Below are positions 7,664-12,068 of a stretch of 12,068 bases of DNA, piece after piece. Source of the stretch: Undibacterium sp. (GTDB lineage: Bacteria; Pseudomonadota; Gammaproteobacteria; Burkholderiales; Burkholderiaceae_D); contig JAIELM010000395.1 of the NCBI GenBank assembly GCA_019752975.1, positions 1-12,068 on the forward strand, read 5' to 3'. Made by a program: the position numbers and the translations under genes. Under the pieces are notes generated by a model that was not told where the DNA came from, did no database searches, and saw nothing but the letters and a program-made list of their open reading frames with translations. How positions within the stretch are numbered: position 1 is the stretch's first letter; every line of letters begins with the position of its first letter.

Positions 7664-8092
7664 TTATTCCTCAGTCTTTACAGTTTTTTCTTTATTTAAG
7701 TAGGTGTTAAATCCATTATCTACGTAGGCATCTGGTGGCAACTCATCGACTAAAACGGCGGCATCAATTTCAGCTAAGTCATTGATTTGCTGCTGTTGTT
7801 CGTGTTCGTAAATGCCATATAAGCCAACGATCAGGACTAATATTGGCAAGCCTATCCAGAGTTTTTTCACCCATGATTTTTGGGAGAAAGATCCGCCGTT
7901 GGCGCCTGCAAGTACGCCACCAAAAGCCAATACAGCGCTTGCAGTTTCTGGTTTTTGGCGCGACAAGGCAAGTTGACGAGCGGCGGCTAGCCTGTCTAAT
8001 GTCGCATTAGGCAAGTCTTCAGCGGATTCTGTCATCGCTCTGCGTACTTTGTAGGCAAAGTCAATTTCTTCTTTTTCTTTAGAGTAAGTCAT
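7664..8092 (-). CDS. DUF3619 single-pass membrane protein, candidate anti-sigma factor
   Basis: The 142-residue protein has a cytoplasmic-looking N-terminal helix region, DFAYKVRRAMTESAEDLP (11-28) then LDRLAAARQLALSRQ (32-46). One membrane segment follows near 77-94 (VKKLWIGLPILVLIVGLYGI), and then a short external part with DLAEIDAAVLVDELPPDAYVDNGF. The last motif and the RLAAAR motif are typical of DUF3619. Positive residues (KSWVKK) precede the membrane segment, favouring N-in, C-out. This topology, with the start overlapping the sigma gene by ATGA (8089-8092), is what an anti-sigma factor would show, but no recognised anti-sigma domain (ZAS HxxxCxxC) is present. The ribosome site AAAGGGG lies about 8 nt before the ATG. 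Confidence 0.85.
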   Translation of the reverse strand: MTYSKEKEEIDFAYKVRRAMTESAEDLPNATLDRLAAARQLALSRQKPETASAVLAFGGVLAGANGGSFSQKSWVKKLWIGLPILVLIVGLYGIYEHEQQQQINDLAEIDAAVLVDELPPDAYVDNGFNTYLNKEKTVKTEE

Positions 8093-8658
8093 AATTGCAC
8101 CCCTTTAGCTTTAAGTGACGCTGCTAGCGTGTGTGTTGCCCGCGAACAATGGGTTTTCACACTTCCTTCCGAACAGCCCATGGTCAGCGCCGTCTCGGCC
8201 ACATCCATGTCTTCCCAATAACGCATGAGGAAGGCTTCTCGTTGACGTGTTGGAAGTTTTTTTATTTCTTCGTCGATGATATTTAAAACTTGTTCTCGTT
8301 CCAACTTTTGTTCAGTCGATTCCGCTGCCTGTGAGCCTTCTTCAGAAGCGAAATTTTCTAAAAGATCAAAGTTATCATCTTCTTGGTTGTTTGGGGTGAT
8401 ATTTGAAAATAAACTGACCCAACTGTTGCGTACTTTTTCTCTTCTGAAAAAATCAAGTACCGTATTTTGTAGTATTCTTTGAAAGAGTAGCGGTAATTCT
8501 GCTGCTGGCTTATCACCATATTTTTCCGAAAGCTTGATCATTGCGTCCTGCACAATATCTAGCGCGGATTCCTCGTTACGCACCATGTAGAGCGCGTGTT
8601 TGAATGCACGTCGTTCTACGCTTTCGAGGAATTGGGAGAGTTCTTTGCTTGTTGCCAT
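8089..8658 (-). CDS. RNA polymerase sigma factor, ECF/sigma-70 family
   Basis: The 189-residue protein has the two-domain layout of ECF sigma factors. Region 2 covers about 14-79: RAFKHALYMVRNEESALDIVQDAMIKL contains the core-binding helix, and LFQRILQNTVLDFFRREKVR binds the -10 element. Region 4 covers about 126-182: LPTRQREAFLMRYWEDMDVAETALTMGCSEGSVKTHCSRATHTL includes the helix-turn-helix for the -35. An acidic linker (84-119) joins them. It directs polymerase to an unidentified regulon, often including its own operon. The ATG at 8656-8658 fits the family N-terminus, although the preceding bases (TTTCCCCATCGTTA) hold no ribosome site. It is the first gene of a tight operon with DUF3619, DUF3106 and RDD, and is divergent from ilvB. 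Confidence 0.93.
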   Translation of the reverse strand: MATSKELSQFLESVERRAFKHALYMVRNEESALDIVQDAMIKLSEKYGDKPAAELPLLFQRILQNTVLDFFRREKVRNSWVSLFSNITPNNQEDDNFDLLENFASEEGSQAAESTEQKLEREQVLNIIDEEIKKLPTRQREAFLMRYWEDMDVAETALTMGCSEGSVKTHCSRATHTLAASLKAKGVQL

Positions 8659-8784
8659 TAACGATGGGGAAACTTAAGATCAAAAGTGCGCACATGCTAG
8701 CAAAAAATACTTCGTATGTCCTTCTTTTTCTTTAAATTGGGGGATTCAGACTTAGTTTTATTTTTATTTGGCATGTAATTTTAC

Positions 8785-8813
8785 TTGACCAAATTGCTGC
8801 ATCGCAGTAGTGT
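8785..8813 (+). promoter_or_regulatory. Candidate promoter for ilvBN
   Basis: TTGACC (8785-8790, five of six to the -35 consensus) and TAGTGT (8808-8813, four of six to the -10) are separated by exactly 17 bp. The spacer carries CTGC-ATC-GCAG (8797-8807), a short inverted repeat where a regulator could bind. If used, the ilvB leader would be about 300 nt long. The match is modest. Confidence 0.3.
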
Positions 8814-8885
8814 ATCGATTCATCTCAAAATCTAGAGCTGTAAATGCTTGCTTGAAAGAACCTACAATGTTCCTGTCAACAAGTT

Positions 8886-8897
8886 GCTAAATTTAGC
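8886..8897. promoter_or_regulatory. Perfect 12-bp palindrome in the ilvB upstream region
   Basis: GCTAAATTTAGC equals its own reverse complement. It lies 224 bp before the ilvB start codon, downstream of the candidate promoter. AT-rich palindromes of this size are plausible regulator sites, for example for an Lrp- or LysR-type protein, but no specific regulator can be named. Confidence 0.3.
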
Positions 8898-9108
8898 TGT
8901 TTGTTCTAACCCATGCCATAAGCGTGAGAAGTTGTCTCTGTCTTAAAACTAATTAATTGATCGAACGAGTTGCCAATACGCTTTGCCAAACATGATCCTA
9001 GGGAGAATGTGAGGGCAGAGTCACCGCACAAAAAGGGATATCAGTTACAGTTTTAGAAGCGCCAGTTTCGCCAGGAAAGAACATCCGATCAATCTCCAAT
9101 GGACCTTG

Positions 9109-9114
9109 AAAGGA
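9109..9114 (+). promoter_or_regulatory. Ribosome binding site of ilvB
   Basis: AAAGGA sits 6 nt before the ATG at 9121. It decides the start: the frame extends upstream to a TTG at 9106, but that codon has no ribosome site and overlaps this one. Confidence 0.75.
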
Positions 9115-9120
9115 AACACA

Positions 9121-10899
9121 ATGAACGTCCTCCCGCAAGAACGCAGTAGCAGTAATAGCAGTAATAGCAGTACTTCAAAGCAGTCGCAGCAAGAATATAC
9201 AGGCGCAGAAATTCTCGTTAAATGCCTAGCCGAAGAAGGTGTTGAACATGTGTTCGGCTACCCCGGTGGCGCAGTCTTGTATATCTATGATGCGATTTAT
9301 AATCAAGATAAATTCCAACATATTCTGGTTCGTCATGAGCAAGCTGCAATTCATGCTGCTGATGCTTATTCACGCTCGTCCAATAAAGTAGGTGTCGCCT
9401 TAGTGACTTCCGGTCCAGGTGTTACCAATGCAGTCACCGGTTTGGCAACGGCGTATATGGATTCCATCCCGATGATTGTCATTTCGGGACAAGTGCCCAG
9501 TCACGCGATCGGTCAAGACGCTTTTCAAGAATGCGATACCGTGGGCATTACTCGCCCGTGTGTGAAGCATAATTTCTTGGTGAAAGATGTCAGGGATTTA
9601 GCCGAAACGGTTAAAAAGGCTTTTTTTATCGCCACGACGGGTCGCCCCGGTCCCGTGTTAATTGATATTCCTAAAGACATTAGTAATCACAAAACTACCT
9701 ACCACTATCCCGAACAAATAGAAATGCGTTCGTATCGTCCGGTCGACAAAGGACATACAGGACAGATACGTAAAGCCGTGCAATTACTATTGCAAGCAGA
9801 GCGTCCTATGATTTACACCGGTGGCGGTGTAATATTGGCGAACGCTGCCCCAGAATTAAATAAATTCGTTGATCTATTAGGCTTTCCTTGTACGAATACT
9901 TTGATGGGCTTGGGCGGTTATCGCGCCAGTGATGAAAAATTTGTTGGTATGCCTGGTATGCACGGCACCTACGAAGCCAATATGGCAATGCAACACTGCG
10001 ATGTATTGATCGCTGTGGGTGCGCGATTTGATGATAGGGTGATCGGCAATCCAAAACATTTTGGCTCGCATCCACGCAAAATCATTCATATCGACATTGA
10101 TCCTTCTTCGATTTCTAAACGCGTTAAAGTCGATATTCCTATTGTTGGAAACGTCAAAGACGTATTGCAAGAATTCTTAACACAGTTGGCGGCCAGTGAA
10201 GTTAAGCCCAATGGCAAGCATTTAGCCAATTGGTGGAAACAGATTGATCAATGGCGTGAAAAAGATTGTCTGGCCTTCAGCGATTCTAGTCTTGTTATTA
10301 AGCCGCAAGCAGTTATACAAAAAGTGTGTGAGATCACAAAGGGTGATGCCTTCATTACTTCCGATGTTGGGCAACATCAAATGTGGGCAGCGCAATACTA
10401 TCGATTCAATCAGCCGCGTCGTTGGATTAACTCCGGTGGCTTGGGGACGATGGGGGTCGGTTTACCGTATGCGATGGGAGTGCAATTCGCTAATCCTGAT
10501 GCGACCGTAGCTTGTGTTACTGGTGAAGGTTCGATACAAATGTGTATCCAAGAACTGGCGACCTGCAAACAATATCATTTAAGTCCAAAGATTATTTTGC
10601 TCAATAATCGTGCGCTAGGTATGGTGAGGCAATGGCAGCAAATTGATTATGCTGGTCGTTATTCTGAATCCTATATGGACTCCTTACCTGACTTTACCAA
10701 GTTGGTTGAAGCTTACGGACATGTAGGTATGAAGATAGAAAATCCCAACGATGTGGATGGTGCTTTGCGCGAAGCTTTCGCAATGAAAGATCGTTTGGTG
10801 TTCATGAATTTCATTACCGATCAAGAAGAAAAAGTATGGCCTATGGTCAAAGCAGGAAAAGGCTTAACTGAAATGTTGCTTGGTTCGGAGGATTTATAA
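9121..10899 (+). CDS. ilvB: Acetolactate synthase (AHAS), large catalytic subunit
   Basis: The 592-residue ThDP-, Mg- and FAD-dependent enzyme condenses pyruvate with pyruvate or 2-oxobutyrate, the first committed step of valine, leucine and isoleucine synthesis. The N-terminal ThDP domain has GAEILVKCLAEEGVEHVFGYPGGAV (28-52), catalytic Glu73 in VRHEQAAIHAADAY, and SGPGVTNAVTGLATAY (97-112). The middle FAD domain includes GGGVILA and GARFDDRVIGN. The C-terminal ThDP domain has the metal motif as GEGS (468-471) instead of GDGS, ending with NN at 495-496. The C-terminus GKGLTEMLLGSEDL is usual for betaproteobacteria. It resembles E. coli IlvI (AHAS III) more than IlvB, so ilvI is an alternative symbol. 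Residues 9-24 form a Ser/Asn-rich tail outside the family core. Its stop overlaps ilvN by one base. Confidence 0.97.
   Translation: MNVLPQERSSSNSSNSSTSKQSQQEYTGAEILVKCLAEEGVEHVFGYPGGAVLYIYDAIYNQDKFQHILVRHEQAAIHAADAYSRSSNKVGVALVTSGPGVTNAVTGLATAYMDSIPMIVISGQVPSHAIGQDAFQECDTVGITRPCVKHNFLVKDVRDLAETVKKAFFIATTGRPGPVLIDIPKDISNHKTTYHYPEQIEMRSYRPVDKGHTGQIRKAVQLLLQAERPMIYTGGGVILANAAPELNKFVDLLGFPCTNTLMGLGGYRASDEKFVGMPGMHGTYEANMAMQHCDVLIAVGARFDDRVIGNPKHFGSHPRKIIHIDIDPSSISKRVKVDIPIVGNVKDVLQEFLTQLAASEVKPNGKHLANWWKQIDQWREKDCLAFSDSSLVIKPQAVIQKVCEITKGDAFITSDVGQHQMWAAQYYRFNQPRRWINSGGLGTMGVGLPYAMGVQFANPDATVACVTGEGSIQMCIQELATCKQYHLSPKIILLNNRALGMVRQWQQIDYAGRYSESYMDSLPDFTKLVEAYGHVGMKIENPNDVDGALREAFAMKDRLVFMNFITDQEEKVWPMVKAGKGLTEMLLGSEDL
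9148..9173 (+). repeat. 9-bp tandem repeat in the 5' end of ilvB
   Basis: The unit AGCAGTAAT occurs twice in full (9148-9156, 9157-9165), followed by AGCAGTAC (9166-9173), and is preceded by a partial AGT copy. In frame it encodes Ser-Ser-Asn repeats in the non-conserved N-terminus. Gain or loss of a unit would keep the reading frame. Confidence 0.8.
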
Positions 10900-11390
10900 T
10901 GCGCCATATAATTTCTGTTCTATTAGAAAACGAAGCTGGTGCTTTGTCTCGTGTGGTGGGACTATTTTCTGCACGTGGCTATAACATCGAAACACTTACT
11001 GTTGCTCCAACCGAAGACGCCACTTTATCTAGGATGACCATCGTTACTACTGGTTCCGACGACGTGATTGAACAAATCACTAAACATCTTAACCGCTTAA
11101 TCGAAGTGGTGAAAGTGGTGGACTTAACTGAAGGCGCGCATATCGAGCGCGAACTGATGTTAATCAAAGTGAGAGCAGTGGGCAAAGAGCGCGAAGAGAT
11201 GAAGCGCACCGCAGATATTTTCCGCGGTCGAATTATCGATGTAACCGAAAAAAGCTACACCATAGAATTAACTGGTAACAAAGCCAAACTCGATGCCTTC
11301 ATCGACTCAATCGAACGTACTGCAATTTTAGAGACAGTCCGTACCGGTGGTTCAGGTATAGGGCGCGGTGAGCGAATTTTGAAGGTTTAA
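10899..11390 (+). CDS. ilvN: Acetolactate synthase, small regulatory subunit
   Basis: The 163-residue protein is the regulatory partner of the large subunit; it raises activity and confers feedback inhibition by valine. An N-terminal ACT domain is plain: ISVLLENEAGALSRVVGLF (5-23), SARGYNIETLTVAPTEDATLSRMTI. It continues to RELMLIKVRA, and the second domain has RTADIFRGRIIDVTEKSYTIELTG (102-125). Asn11, Gly14, Ser17 and Asn29, at positions tied to valine binding in E. coli IlvH, are retained, so the enzyme is predicted to be valine-sensitive. It is closer to IlvH in length and sequence than to the short E. coli IlvN. The ATG overlaps the ilvB stop (TAATG) and has a strong GGAGGA (10887-10892) 6 nt upstream, ensuring co-expression. 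Confidence 0.97.
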   Translation: MRHIISVLLENEAGALSRVVGLFSARGYNIETLTVAPTEDATLSRMTIVTTGSDDVIEQITKHLNRLIEVVKVVDLTEGAHIERELMLIKVRAVGKEREEMKRTADIFRGRIIDVTEKSYTIELTGNKAKLDAFIDSIERTAILETVRTGGSGIGRGERILKV

Positions 11391-11406
11391 CATAGCCCCT
11401 TTTTTT

Positions 11407-11502
11407 ATGTCATTCCTGAGAGTTTAATCGGGAATCCAACGGCGTTCGTTACTGAACAAAAGTCGCTGGATTCCCGCTAAAAGTATGCGGGAAAGACGAC
11501 AT
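11407..11502. repeat. Imperfect inverted-repeat element between ilvN and ilvC
   Basis: CGGGAATCCA (11429-11438) pairs perfectly with TGGATTCCCG (11467-11476), extended inward past one mismatch by CG/CG. The flanks are also related: ATGTCATTCC (from 11407) against the complement of GGAAAGACGACAT (ending 11502). The whole could fold into one long imperfect hairpin. GTCATTCC...GGGAATCCA...TGGATTCCCG...GAC is the look of a common intergenic repeat of proteobacteria. It lies 16 bp past the ilvN stop and may stabilise or end the ilvBN message. The T7 run at 11400-11406 precedes it, so it is not a classical terminator. Confidence 0.7.
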
Positions 11503-11562
11503 TTATAGGTCGCTGAATCATGATGATCAAATTTAACAATTTAAAAATTTAAGGAATACAAA

Positions 11563-12068
11563 ATGAACGTTTTTTACGATAAAGATTGCAACCCCGCTTT
11601 GATCAAATCTAAGCAAGTCACTATCATCGGTTATGGTTCTCAAGGACATGCCCACGCTTTAAACTTGAGTGAATCGGGCTGCCAAGTTACGGTCGCTTTA
11701 CGTAAAGGTGGGGCGTCTTGGGACAAGGCAAAAAACGCCGGTTTAAAAGTCGCTGAAGTGAATGATGCAGTTAAAGACGCCGACATCATCATGATTTTGC
11801 TTCCAGATGAAAACATCGCGGAAGTGTATAAAGAAAACGTCGCGCCGCATGCCAAACAAGGTGCAGTTTTAGCCTTTGCTCATGGCTTTAATGTGCACTA
11901 CGGTCAAGTCGTGCCCCGTGCCGATATGGACGTTATCATGATTGCTCCTAAAGCGCCTGGCCATACAGTCCGTGCCACTTATACGCAGGGAGGTGGTGTA
12001 CCGCATTTGATCGCCGTGTATCAAGATAAGTCTGGCGCGGCGCGTGACATCGCTTTGTCTTATGCCAT
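11563..12068 (+). CDS. ilvC: Ketol-acid reductoisomerase, class I (3' end outside window)
   Basis: The first 168 codons are present. The NADPH- and Mg-dependent enzyme isomerises and reduces acetolactate or acetohydroxybutyrate, the step after AHAS. The N-terminal Rossmann domain shows [17 protein letters not shown] (19-35) with the GxGxxG loop, then [15 protein letters not shown] (46-60), which contacts the NADPH phosphate, and MILLPDE (77-83). [11 protein letters not shown] (104-114) carries the conserved His107. [26 protein letters not shown] (127-152) leads to the knotted C-terminal domain, which is cut off. The ATG at 11563 has AAGGA 7 nt upstream. The 172-bp gap from ilvN holds the inverted-repeat element and an AT-rich stretch (11525-11560) that may contain its own promoter, so ilvC may be partly independent of ilvBN. 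Confidence 0.96.
   Translation, partial: MNVFYDKDCNPALIKSKQVTIIGYGSQGHAHALNLSESGCQVTVALRKGGASWDKAKNAGLKVAEVNDAVKDADIIMILLPDENIAEVYKENVAPHAKQGAVLAFAHGFNVHYGQVVPRADMDVIMIAPKAPGHTVRATYTQGGGVPHLIAVYQDKSGAARDIALSYA

Larger units (their letters stand above)
8659..9120. other. 462-bp divergent intergenic region: sigma operon and ilvB leaders
   Basis: No convincing gene is present. On the minus side, near the sigma gene, an 8-bp palindrome GTGCGCAC lies at 8686-8693; TTGCTA (8702-8697) with a poor -10 about 17 bp on (near 8679-8674) could be a weak promoter. On the plus side are a possible promoter (8785-8813), ATCGAT near 8815, a GAAC-N7-GTTC inverted repeat near 8858-8872, a 12-bp palindrome (8886-8897) and AATTAATT near 8951-8958. 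No run of T follows a stem downstream of 8815, so a classical ilv transcription attenuator is not supported. Short leader frames at 8992-9012 (MILGRM) and 9009-9056 (15 codons from GTG, preceded by AGGGAG) are not rich enough in Ile, Val or Leu to be called leader peptides. Confidence 0.6.

Noticed and set aside
8992..9056. Leader peptide for ilvBN attenuation (MILGRM, or a 15-codon frame from GTG 9009)
   Set aside because: Too few Ile, Val or Leu codons, and no terminator/antiterminator hairpin with a T run follows before ilvB.
9806..10170. Minus-strand open frames inside ilvB
   Set aside because: They are fully covered by the well-conserved ilvB frame and show no family features.
11391..11406. 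Intrinsic terminator after ilvN at the seven-T run
   Set aside because: The T run is preceded by GCCCC without a nearby good stem; the only complement (GGGC near 11360) is about 30 nt away inside ilvN and gives just four pairs.

Overview
The window is a 12 kb chromosomal segment that looks betaproteobacterial, most likely order Burkholderiales and possibly an Oxalobacteraceae/Undibacterium-like lineage. The order call rests on how the proteins read (PanC, ScpA, DUF3460, DUF1841, DUF3619, DUF3106 and the IlvBN pair all resemble the Burkholderiales forms) and on gene order. The genus is a guess. The DNA looks AT-rich for that order by eye; this was not counted. There are no phage genes, transposases, CRISPR arrays, tRNAs or rRNAs. 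It reads as ordinary core genome with some little-studied genes.

Layout. Positions 1-71 hold the last codons of a + strand gene that looks like a cytochrome c. It converges on a DUF1841 gene (112-543, minus) across a hairpin. A divergent gap of about 110 bp leads to a RutE-type nitroreductase (656-1237, plus), which converges on a long minus-strand array at a second hairpin (1261-1311). The array spans 8658 down to 1325. In transcription order it is: ECF-like sigma factor, DUF3619 membrane protein, DUF3106 exported protein, RDD membrane protein, TetR regulator, LOG-family hydrolase, DUF3460, (strong terminator-like hairpin), scpA, panC, a BtuF-like binding protein, nth. The sigma-DUF3619, TetR-LOG and BtuF-Nth pairs overlap by ATGA, and the genes from the sigma factor to RDD are packed 2-3 bp apart or overlapping. 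On the plus strand, after a 462 bp non-coding leader, comes branched-chain amino acid synthesis: ilvB (9121-10899), ilvN (10899-11390) and the start of ilvC (11563 to the window end).

How the genes work together. IlvB and IlvN form acetohydroxyacid synthase, and IlvC performs the next step of valine/isoleucine synthesis. PanC makes pantothenate from beta-alanine and pantoate, and pantoate derives from the valine-pathway intermediate 2-oxoisovalerate. The sigma/DUF3619/DUF3106/RDD cluster has the layout expected of an ECF sigma factor with a membrane anti-sigma factor and an exported sensor. It is the best candidate here for an incompletely described system. ScpA (chromosome condensation), Nth (base excision repair) and the BtuF-like protein (corrinoid uptake) appear to share a transcript with PanC without an obvious common theme.

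Non-coding structure of note: a terminator-like hairpin with a six-T tail only 18 nt before the scpA start codon; two dispersed-repeat-like elements (about 3909-3990, CACAGAG type; 11407-11502, GGATTCCCG inverted repeat); perfect 12-bp palindromes at 2872-2883 and 8886-8897; and a 9-bp tandem repeat coding Ser-Ser-Asn near the start of ilvB.
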